NCBI GenBank assembly: GCA_011009095.1
Contig: VTPC01090436.1
Span: 62,001-126,000, forward strand
Direction: 5' to 3'
Source: Ignelater luminosus
Taxonomy: Eukaryota; Arthropoda; Insecta; Coleoptera; Elateridae
Length of the DNA: 64,000 bases
Below, in pieces: positions 1 through 10,902 of the stretch (the stretch's first letter is position 1; every line of letters begins with the position of its first letter). The notes under the pieces were generated by a model, which did not search any database, was not told the origin of the DNA, and saw only the letters and a list, made by a program, of their open reading frames with translations. The position numbers and the translations under genes are program-made.

Positions 1-14
1 ATAATAATAAAATA

Positions 15-571
15 CAGGGTGTTTTAGCTTACTAAGAATATAGTTTGCTTATGTCTACTATAAGCATTAACTCCTAGTTGCATAAAGCTTTCTTATTGTG
101 TTATCAAGTTAAGAACGTCATTAACCAATTTTAGGAGTAGTAGAATTCAGACGTCAATTCAGAATTCTCCAATCAGATCGCTAGATTTTAAAGTTAACAT
201 CACAATAAGGTAATAATGACTTGAAAAACAGTTTATGTAATCAGAGGTAGTAATGTAAAATGAATAAATGTCAAATAACGATGCTTATTACAAAATAGAT
301 GACATGCACCTTTATTAATTGAAGTATTGTATTAATACATTAAGAAAATCTAGAGACTAATAAGAGATGAAAAACATGGTTTGTAATTAATAAGAAAGAG
401 ACAGGTAGTACTCCCCAGGTTACATCACAAGCACATCCTCTATTATTTTGCTTTCTGAAATGTTATCTTACATCATTCTAATGCTTATACCAGATATAAG
501 CAACACCGATCCCAATACAAATTCTTCCTATTTAAAAAATTTGTATTTTCTTAGTAAGCTAAGACCCCCTG
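15..571. mobile_element. MITE-like element with TA target duplication
   Basis: The two ends are inverted copies: the left end reads CAGGGTGTTTTAGCTTACTA and the right end is its near reverse complement, CAGGGGGTCTTAGCTTACTA when read inward. TA flanks both ends. There is no coding region inside. An internal stretch (about 65-145) resembles 37637-37720, so this is probably a family. It is an IS630/Tc1/mariner-type non-autonomous element by target site only. Confidence 0.6.
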
Positions 572-1268
572 TATACTATGTACATTTTGAGAACTGAAGT
601 AGGTATTACAACAGCTTTCAGCCGTTTTGTAGGGATGTTACATTACAAAATATCAAAATCAGATAGTATAAATTGTAAAAATGAATCAATGAATGAATAT
701 ATCAAAATTTCTAAATGCCAGAAGCAATGCTGATTTATCACTTTATTGCTTGCAGAAATATTCTATGTCCAAAATTTCCAGTTTTTTTTTAAATGAATGT
801 CCTATGTTTGTAAGTAACCCTAAATATGTACATAGTACAATAAAAACGATATGGATATAGAACAGTTCCATTTTCAAGTGACGACATATTAATGTAAAGT
901 AGAAAGAATTGCCAGCTTTTGTTATAAGAATTTGTTTTTATGATAAAACACATTACAATCAAGATATACTCAAGCTTTTAAACCACAAGGTTAACATCCA
1001 AGTTCTTCATTTATTTATATACACACTGAAGTGGCAATACATATTTAAATAAAAACTTGTCAAATACTTGAAGATATTTATTATTTGAACGTAAACGACA
1101 TGTAAACTTACAATATCTTTTAAATGGTACATGTAATAATTAAAATAACTGGATTTAGTGCACCTAGACTAGTACAAGCCAAAGCTGGCTTTAATTTCTA
1201 ACCACAAATCAGACTTTATACTTAAAAGATCTCATTAATACCATTTCCTCAAAGTAACATTTCACTTT
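572..1268. other. GAPDH 3' flank, no other gene seen
   Basis: AT-rich sequence downstream of the GAPDH stop on the minus strand, probably including its 3' UTR. Minus-strand AATAAA hexamers at 1077-1082 and 1010-1015 are candidate polyadenylation signals. No ORF with recognisable similarity was seen. Confidence 0.4.
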
Positions 1269-2479
<1,211 letters not shown>

Positions 2480-2488
2480 TTATAATCT

Positions 2489-3156
2489 GCAAAATATGAT
2501 ATAAATCAATTATTGTGAAAACAGAAAGTTCAAAGATAATATTTTTATGAATGGTAAATTGATAGGCATTTGAATTAGTTTTTTATCTTGCCTAATCCAC
2601 ATACAAGGTCATAAAGGTCGATCGAAATTACCAAAGATGTTCCAATAACTGGATATTTTTCGCTTTACAAATTTAATAAATTAAAATTAATATTTTGGCC
2701 CAAACTTTTAGCAAATGCGTGCTAGATCGGAAAATAATTGTTGGCCTTTACTTTAAACGCCGCATACAAGAACCGGTACGTTTTCGTACTTACATAACTA
2801 AATGGAAAATACGAAATTATATGACTGAACTGGCTACAGCCAATAAGCTAAACTACAGTATTTGTTTTCATTATTAAAATCACCACTTACTATTTTAATA
2901 AACGGAAGAGATTAGGAATTGTATCTACCACCACCTCACTCTTACGGTGCCACGGTTAAAGTGTCATTTGAAGGGCAAATTCATTCATTAAAAGCATCCG
3001 TCGATCACGTGACCATAACACGAACCCACCGAATCCGTTACACACGTACACGTCATGCGCTCTATTTAAAACTTCAAAGCACAATGCAATCTGTATTAAT
3101 GCAGTTCCTTTATAAAATTCTTTTTACTATGTGTAAAAAAAGTCTTGTTTTTCTAA
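2489..3156. other. GAPDH upstream region: 5' intron and promoter
   Basis: This stretch should hold the intron, non-coding first exon and promoter of GAPDH. A minus-strand TATA-like TTTATAAAG near 3109-3117 and a second AT-rich box near 3065 are candidates, but neither is decisive. No coding region was recognised. Confidence 0.3.
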
Positions 3157-4624
3157 TTAGTCCAGGGAATAGAGACATATTTGCTTGCAAAAGGTTATGT
3201 AGTTCTAATTTCTGGATATATTGTGTATATCAGTACTCTAGTGGAAAACCCAAGCTTTCGACCTCGTCGCCCCTGTACGGGCACCATGGGGCCCCAAAAA
3301 CCATCAAAATTCCGGACTTTTTTCAGTTTGTCGATAATATCTTTTTACCAATGCATTACAGAGGTACAAGTTTTAATTAAAAGTTGTAGAGCATTAAATT
3401 TGCTACAACTTTTGTATGAAAAATGTTTTTGTAAAGCGCTTCATCAAAGTTACCAATTTTTCGTAAAAACAATACATTTTTGAGATTTTTGATTTTTTTA
3501 AGTTTTATTTTAATTAATAAAAATATTATTTATTACTATTTTATTCATTAATAATAATAATAATATAATGTTAATTTCACATAAACAAATTTATATAAAT
3601 CAAAATATTAATCATGAAACCTGTTGGGCAATTGAAATAGCAACATTAAAATAGAAAGATGAAGGAGCCGACCCAATACACGTCCAAGCCTCCGCTTCTC
3701 ATCAGGGAGGACATTGATATTTGCTAGTTCTTTCAACAAGTTTGGCTCAACATTTCCCCATTTATATTTCCAAAAGCCTGGAAGAGGTAATACTCCTGAA
3801 ACATTTTTCTCCGCATCATCCTACATACTCAGTACCTGAAAATCTCCTTGTTCTTTACACTTTGAGTAGATGTGACACCACGTCTTCCCTGTTCGGTTTT
3901 GGAAAATCCAAATTCTGCACTCTGTTCCGGAACAAACCAGCATTGCATGAACTTGCAACCATCGTCAGGGATCCTAATGCCATCTCTGAGGTAGAGAAAC
4001 GTAAACTTGCCACTGACACAGGATGCTGCTATGTACCATGTCTTCCGCACGTATCACCAAGTTCAGACATGGATGAGCGAAATGAAAAACCGATGAAAAA
4101 CCCTCTGGACTGGGGATGGACGAAGGACAGTAAAGGACTTGTTTCTGCCTCAGTCAGTCCTGACTTTTATTTTCTCTCACAAGTTTGCCCAGAGCAGTGT
4201 TTATAAATGATTAATTAGATTAATTAATTATTATTAATTACTAATAAAACTGTTTTAAAAAATCAAAAATCTCAAAAACGCATTATTTGTACGAAAAATT
4301 GGTAACTTTGATGAAGCGTAACTATTTACCTAATCATTGTACAAAAACATTTTTCATACAAAAGTTGTATCAAAATTAATACGCTATAACTTTTAATTAA
4401 AATGTTTTCCTCTGTAATGCATTGGTAAAAAGATATTATCCAAAGACTGGAGAAAGTCAGGGATTTTGATGGGTTGGGGTTCCACGGCGCCCGCATAGGG
4501 GCGACGAGGTCGAAAACTTGGGTTTTTCACTAGGGCATCGATATACACAACATATTCAAAAATTAGAACTACATAACCTTTTGCAAGCAAAGGCCCCTTT
4601 TTCAGCCTCTATTCCCTGGACTAA
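3157..4624. mobile_element. Fold-back type element with ~350-390 bp inverted arms
   Basis: The left arm (about 3157-3520) and right arm (about 4235-4624) are imperfect inverted copies. Both outer ends read TTAGTCCAGGGAATAGAG inward. Shared inner landmarks are GCAAAAGGTTATGTAGTTC, CGACCTCGTCGCCCC-like text and CAAAGTTACCAATTTTTCG. The arms enclose about 700 bp that carries the GCDTTS-type ORF at 3721-4206. No certain target duplication was identified. The arms have diverged by substitutions and small indels, so the insertion is not recent. Confidence 0.7.
3721..4206 (+). pseudogene. C-terminal fragment of a GCDTTS-motif protein inside the fold-back element
   Basis: The 161-codon open frame contains RCDTTSSLFGFGKSKF about 50 codons in and NPLDWGWTKDSKGL near its end. 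These resemble two hallmarks of a large uncharacterised protein family seen in arthropods and cnidarians: a TGCDTTSALFG-like glycine loop, and a late DWGW segment. The glycine-rich GCD...GxGK pattern recalls the helix-hairpin-helix region of XPG/FEN1 nucleases, but that is inference. The GC of the motif is RC here. The usual upstream two-thirds of the family is absent, so this looks like a captured fragment. The reading frame is open before the first codon given, and its true start is unknown. Confidence 0.5.
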
Positions 4625-5345
4625 ATTACCGTTCCAAGATCCCCATGCTGTGCATTCTTATCTTGGACACACTGTGTACATAGCTCTCTCAATTTTCTTG
4701 TTTTCTTTTATTTGCCTTATACCAATGTTTGAATGTACACAAATACTATAATATTAGCAATATTGCAAGAAAATAATATTTACATGTCAAAATAACCAAA
4801 TAAAAGTTCAAACAAGGATCTACTATTTTTTTTATGTGGTAAGCTGTACATAAATCAAAGAACGATGATGGCAGTAAAGCTCAAAGTGCTTTTATCTTTT
4901 ATGGTTCATTCAACTTTGTTAACTTCTTAAATAAAGTTACAAAATACTTCTAGACCATAAATATAGTTTCATTACATCCATTTTCTGGTTCCAGACTATC
5001 ACTACACTTGCCAATTAAATTTGGGTTTTCTTTTTGTTTTACCTCCTTTATAATTATTATTTGAAGGGCATAGAGGAGTAACAATCTAAGTCACAATTTT
5101 ATGTCTCTGAATAAATGCAATTTAAAAGTTTAGTCTTTCATTTAACAAAATATATTTTCAAGTGGGCCAAAAATCTATGTGGGACAGTACTTTTTCGTAT
5201 TTTTCAGATTTTGTGACTTAGATTATTGTTACTACCAATACCACCATGTACCTTTCATTTCTGTTTTGGTGAATAAGCACTTGAAAAGTCTAAAGACTCT
5301 GGGCCAAACTATAGTCTATGAGTCAAGTAAAGCTAAAATTCAGAA
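4625..5345. other. Intergenic, no gene seen
   Basis: AT-rich DNA between the fold-back element and the decayed transposase. A short open frame at 5179-5376 (plus) has no recognisable feature. I see no repeat boundary or RNA gene. Confidence 0.3.
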
Positions 5346-5487
5346 TCTCAACCTTTTGCCAGGTCAAATAATATAATTTAGGGGCCAAAATATTTGCAGA
5401 CTGTGGGATCAAATAAGACCAGTCTAATCCTGATATACAGTCCAAGTTTTCAAGAATATTGGGAGCTAAATCAGGCGACCTCACTGG

Positions 5488-6501
5488 CAGCGCTGGGAAT
5501 TATTTAACATTTTAAATACTTTTGTTTATTTAAATACTTTAAAATATTTAAAATTTAAATACTGTTGAAAAGTATTTGATAATTATTATTTAAAAAAGTA
5601 TTTAAATACTGGAGAAAGTATTTAAATGTTTTCATAATATTTAAAATAACGCAAAGTATTTAATTATTACCCAAGTATTTATATTATCTGTGCTCCGTAG
5701 AGAGATGGGAATCATTTAATATAACATAACATAATTAAATACTTTTGGTTATTTAAATACTGTAACACGCCATCCCTCGAATATACTAGAAAATGTCCCG
5801 AACAGTCGCAAACGTGCTGGTCAAATGTGCCGAAGAAGTCTCGAACTATCCAGAGCTTCCCACCGTCGATTGTGCAGGAAAATGGCGGGAATCTTCTAGC
5901 CCCCATCGAGAACTAACGCGGGAACGAATATAAGGCTGCGTTGATCGAACCAAGGGGAGTTCTACAGTCAATTAGCTGGTAGTTACGAACGAAATAAATG
6001 TTAAATAGTGATAAATAAATTCTTCTGTGCATAAATAAATAAATAAGTTAGTATAAATAAATACTGAAAATAAATTGTAATAAACTAAGTAAAAATAAAT
6101 ATTATTAAATATAAATAAACGTTTTATATAAAAAGAACATTACAATACTTTTAAAATTGGTTATTTATTATTTAAAATCTAAATACTAATGAAAAGTATT
6201 TGATATTTACTATTTAAAAGAAATATTTAAATGCTACAAATAATACTTAAATCTTAAAAAATATTTAAATATCTAAATAATTCTAAAGTATTTATGTATC
6301 AGAAAAAGGATTTAAATGCTAGAAAGAATATTTAAATTTTTTCATATTTAAATAATACAATACTATTTAAATATCTAAATAAAAAAATATTTAAAATATA
6401 AATATTATTATAGTTGCGAAAGTATTTAATATTTTAATGCTTTTTAAAAATGAAAGTATTTATTATTTAAATATTTTTCCAGAGTATTTATCCCAGCTCT
6501 G
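5488..6501. mobile_element. Non-autonomous hAT element, 8-bp duplication CTCACTGG
   Basis: The ends are CAGCGCTGGGA on the left and, inverted, CAGAGCTGGGA on the right. The flanking 8-bp duplications CTCACTGG are at 5480-5487 and 6502-6509. Apart from a later solo LTR (5761-6144), the body consists of many degenerate copies of AAGTATTTAAATA in both orientations, as expected for exaggerated hAT subterminal transposase-binding repeats. There is no coding capacity. It inserted into the transposase pseudogene exactly before its RSPDL motif. Confidence 0.88.
5761..6144 (+). mobile_element. Solo LTR nested in the hAT element
   Basis: This 384-bp block starts TGTAACACGCC and ends ACATTACA. It is flanked by the 4-bp duplication ATAC (5757-5760 and 6145-6148). 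Base composition changes sharply at both edges, from AT-rich repeat units to balanced sequence and back. A TATA-like AATATAAGG lies near 5928 and several AATAAA hexamers follow, as in an LTR promoter and polyadenylation region. No internal retroelement genes remain, so it is a solo LTR, probably of a Ty3/gypsy-like element by its 4-bp duplication. Confidence 0.75.
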
Positions 6502-7239
6502 CTCACTGGCCACTGAATTTATCCATAGTGTCTTATGCAAGAATTCTCTTACCACAGCTAAAAAATAGGCTGGACAGCCATCATGTTGGTACCATATTGG
6601 TTGCTCTTTATCCGACATTATTTCATCTATTGCAGGATAGATCTTGTCCCTTAAAATATCCACCTAACTAACATCCATTAATAAAATAATTTTTGTATCA
6701 TGTAATAATCTGCACCAAACCTTGAGTTTCTGTGGATATTGCATATGAGTATTTACCAATAAATGTGGATTATTAACACTCCAATATCCATAATTTTGAA
6801 CATGTGGTTGTTCATTTATTGTAAACATACATTCATCCATAAAATATATTCTTCTTAGGAAATTCTTCCATTGTTAATTCACAAGAATCAGCTCTTTGCG
6901 TTTCATCTTCAACTTGTCAATGACCAAAGTCGACAATTATAAGCATTTGCAATAAATTTGACGTTTCGCTACTATAATGAATTCATGATATGCATTTATG
7001 CTCTTGACCAACTTCATTTTTTAATCTACCATCAATGGTTTCTTTTTACTATCTTCTTTAAAATATGACTGAGCAAAAAATATTGTATATAACTTGAGTA
7101 TCAAGTGTCTTTTGAAGCTTCACTTTTACACTCTTGTTACATAAATAACTATTTTCTATTTCACACCTAACTGTTAGGACATACATGACTCCTGCCTCCT
7201 TGAGCCTTTGGACTTCTATATTTAAAAAACTAACTTTCG

Positions 7240-8700
7240 TTTTAAGGGTCAGTAAAAGAAATACTCATGATTAAAACAATATTTATTTATAAAACAATTC
7301 ACACATTCATATAAAAAATATTCATGATTTTCACCCTTCCCTGTTGTAGATTGTAAGTTTGAATTTTCTACGAGTAATTAATGAAAATGGTTTTCAAATG
7401 TGTAGGAGTTACATCTGTGGGTCTATCTGGACCTAATTTGTATTAAGCAAGGTAATATCACAGATTGCAAAGAATAAAACTGGATGCCTTCCCTGAACAG
7501 ACCAAGAGCTGCAGATGAATGTTATGTTTAGATTCTGAGCAATCATGTCATAACTTGCTAACGCTGGCTGACATAATAAGGTTACTATTATCAATAATTA
7601 TTGTACTTCATTGTAATTTTTCATAAGTGTATTAAAACTTGTTTTTAATTCTACAAATATCAATTTTTGGACATGTTGAAACAAGAAAAATGTGAAAAAC
7701 TAGAAATGTACAAACAATAGTTTTCAGTCCAATAGAGCATACAAAGATAATAACAATAATAATCACACCAGCGATCATATTAAAATTTGAGTTTTTATTA
7801 TTACCTACAGTCTCCACCATAAAAGGATTAAAGAAAAGTGTTAATTAATAATAAGCAAAATATTGAATATAGTCATTTGATACATTATAAAAGCATAAAC
7901 AGCTTTGTTGCCAATAGTTTGAAGGTTAATTATTGCTGGTTTTTATATTCCAAGAATTTCAACAGTCCAATTTGAGGTTGTATTATGGCATCATAAAAAG
8001 GCTATAGACATTATCATGTGCTTTCTTTTGGGTATCAAATCACTATACTTAGCATGAGTTGTATGCAAGTTACTAAAGACGTTTGTCACACTATGAGTGA
8101 CATTCATTGTACAAAGCTATTTCATATGTCCAACAACGGTTATCTAATAATGTGTGTAAAAGAACACATCTTATCAGAGTCACCCATGGTTAAGAAAACA
8201 TATGCCTTACGCAATTCAAGTCATGTACAGTCTGTGACAGTAATGAGACTTGAGAATGGATTTAAACACAACACAAACTTGAGAGAACAAGGTTTCATGC
8301 CAATAATACGTACGCATTTATCTGTGGCATTATCGACCGATGCCTGGAACTTCGTTCTTTCAAGTTTGTGTCATGTTTACATTCATTCTCGAGTCTCATT
8401 GCTAATATCGCAGAGCACATACAGTAACTAGTAATAGTACTTGGAATGTCAAAAGTAGGTGTGAATACTATTTATGAATTTTTTGAGGTTATGTGAAAAC
8501 TAATTTTTACAATAAAGTATGCAATTTAAATTAGGTTTATTTATACAATTAATAAAATATGAAAATAAACTGATATAAATGATTAGTCACAGACATATCG
8601 TTTTGCTTCCATAGATTACTTGATAAGAAAATTTTTTATACACACGGTAGAATATAACATTATATGCAACTGTCAGTTGTCATTGTAGAATGTTGGATGC
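7240..8700. other. Intergenic, one doubtful ORF
   Basis: No recognisable gene. A plus-strand open frame at 8018-8431 (137 codons) has no motif, no matching exon structure and no codon pattern I can distinguish from chance. I leave it as a doubtful ORF. Confidence 0.3.
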
Positions 8701-8706
8701 TACTAT

Positions 8707-8826
8707 AGGCATTTACAAAAATTCACCTGGGTTAAGCTGATCAGTTGAAACAATTATGCTAATAGTAAAACCAGCATATAGTAAAACTAAGATCAGATTA
8801 ACTCAGATGAATGCTCGTAAATGCCT
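8707..8826. repeat. Short inverted repeat (hairpin MITE relic)
   Basis: The arms 8707-8742 and 8791-8826 are imperfect reverse complements. The left begins AGGCATTTACAAAAATTCA and the right read inward begins AGGCATTTACGAGCATTCA. Both continue to GTTAA and CTGATC. Related half-arm text (TAGTAAAACTAAGATCA) occurs again near 24608, so it may belong to a family. Confidence 0.5.
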
Positions 8827-8835
8827 TATGAAACT

Positions 8836-10670
8836 TTTATGAAAAATAATAAAAAAAGGTAACCTTAAGTCTATAAAAAAAGCAGGTAGTTTGATTATTA
8901 AAAGCTAAAAACAAATAAAAAACAATACCAATGGAGAATAGTAATCTTTTTGTTGACAATAAGAAAGATAAAATTGCATTTATAGCAATGGATATTAATA
9001 AACCATTCAGTGTTCATTTCTTTTTAGAAAATTAATACAAAACACAAGGTCTGTAACTAATAATAGTGTACTAAGCAGCATACTATTTCCATTTGTTTAG
9101 AATTGCTTTATGGGGCAGGTAGTTACAAAACAAATGAGGCAGGAAGTTATACAGTGTCAATCATCTTCAAACAAATTGTTTGGGCTTCGTCTCAAACTAT
9201 TGGATTTTTACTACATCTATTTAGTATCCAAAAATACATGCTGGTAAAAACCAATGAGTTTTTTTTTAATAATTGTCTAAACACAAATTAACTGTGTTAG
9301 CAACCTTTGCACAAAAAGTTTTGCTTATTGCGCTCATATCTGCACAAACCAGACAACTTTACTGAGCCAATCCTTATTTTGTACTTGACCAGCCCCAAGT
9401 TGTGACAACCCACCCTGATGTGAGGAGGTTGTCACATTTGTCTCGTTTTTTTTAAATCAATAACATGATTGTATTTTAGTAACAATACACTCATAATACC
9501 TTTTTTATAACACTCAAAAAATTATATATACTTAATATGTGCTTACATTCTCAGAAAGATAAAAAGCAAATGAGAAAAAAAAACCTAGAAAGTTAAAAAT
9601 ATGACAGCCTACCTCAGTCTCCCCTACTTTTATCATCTTACAACTATAAGGTAATTGCTCAAGGTGGTTAGTTTTACAAGCAAATGAAAGGCTCTAAGAT
9701 AAAGATATACATAAAAATCACAAAGTAACAAGATGCATTATGCATCTACATTTTCTACATGAATTAAATGTAAAACTTAGCAGCTATTTGCACAAAACTC
9801 TCAAAGGGTTTTTTTTTACTTTGCAGTCTGTTATATCTTACAACCATCTACTTACTTTAATGGTCTTAGAAAAATCGATAGTAGCCACCTCAGGTAGTCC
9901 CCCAATAATGCATCAATATCTTGTTTGCAAATTTAGTGCAACATACCTAAACATAATTCTTCATTTATTATTTTTGCATACTATCTGTATATTTGAGCTG
10001 GTGAGAATGAAAGTGGTGCAAGTCCAAAAATTAAATTCTGTATACGAATTGTTTTAAGATACAAACTTACTGTGAGAGATTTGTTTCATTTTTTATTTTT
10101 TAAAGATATTTTAAAATATGAATTAAGTTTTGTAAATTATTTATTTTGTATGTAACTAAAATTTGTAGTTGGTAGTGATAAAGAGATTTGGAATAAGTCA
10201 CATCTATCATACATTCATAACCTTCGTTTACAATAAAAGTGATGTAATAATATAATAATAATACATAACTCTTCCATATTTTTTTCTGATGGTTTAACAA
10301 AACCTTTAATCATTAGAATTGAAAACAATGTAACCTATACCATATTCATTCTCAGCAGCTCATTATATGTTTACTGATTTGTAAGAACAGTAACTGTCCA
10401 ATGTTTTTTAGCTATGTGATCTTAAGACTAAAACAAAGAATGCTAGTACAGTCGAGACATTTTCAATTGCTACAGTTTTATATAAACAACCCTGAACAAA
10501 CTCATAATGACAATAAACCAACCTTTAAAACTATTATGGCACTACTCATGCTGACAAATACAAATTAAAATTACAATCATTGATATTCTCATCCATTGGT
10601 ATTGTCTAAATAACTGGAATTCATCATACAACAAATAAAACATAATTTTGATTTTTTTCGAGTTTATTAC
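8836..10670. other. Intergenic, contains one perfect hairpin
   Basis: AT-rich sequence without a recognisable gene. The perfect 10-bp inverted repeat TGTGACAACC (9401-9410) and GGTTGTCACA (9427-9436), with a 16-base loop, stands out. Open frames at 9103-9291 and 9740-10057 show nothing recognisable. Confidence 0.35.
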
Positions 10671-10675
10671 TCTGA

Positions 10676-10799
10676 ATACATATAGAAATATCAGTTTCCA
10701 CTTGGGGAAGGATTTGCTAGCTTAATTGGAAAAGCAATGGCCCAATGAACCAAGTATGTGGATTTGATCCCCTGGTGAATTCTGATTTTCTATATGTAT
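10676..10799 (+). repeat. tRNA-like (SINE-like) body bounded by an inverted repeat
   Basis: TAGCTTAATTGG (10718-10729) resembles a Pol III A box, and GGATTTGATCCCC (10760-10772) resembles a B box. Their starts are 42 bases apart, close to tRNA spacing. GCTT and AAGC around the A box could form a D stem. The block is enclosed by ATACATATAGAAATATCAG (10676-10694) and its near reverse complement at 10782-10799. The acceptor stem does not pair well, so it is not a working tRNA gene. It looks like a degenerate tRNA-derived SINE or a tRNA relic in a hairpin element. Confidence 0.4.
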
Positions 10800-10902
10800 G
10801 GTATGGTTATTTGCTTTAATGCTCTTGATATAACAAATAAAATATTTGTTTTTTAGTATCACAAAAATATAAAATATAACATAAAAATATATTTTTTCAT
10901 TA

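Larger units (their letters stand above)
5346..6870 (-). pseudogene. Decayed mariner-like transposase split by a hAT MITE
   Basis: Read on the minus strand, the segment 6870-6510 shows MDECMFTINEQPHVQNYGYW, then NPHLLVNTHMQYPQKLKVW, then IWYQHDGCPAYFLAVVREF. This is the usual order of an IS630/mariner DDE catalytic domain: first Asp region, then QHDG with the second Asp. The frame then meets the hAT element at 5488-6501. Beyond it, at about 5479-5346, the motif WPVRSPDLAP resumes with the third catalytic Asp. Stops and frame changes occur along the way and the N-terminal DNA-binding part is barely recognisable (6870-7200). It is not functional. Confidence 0.75.

Noticed and set aside
2919-3380. 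153-codon plus-strand frame upstream of GAPDH
   Set aside because: It crosses from GAPDH upstream DNA into the left arm of the fold-back element and has no domain.
8018-8431. 137-codon plus-strand frame
   Set aside because: No recognisable motif, no splice context and no neighbouring gene; kept only as a doubtful ORF.
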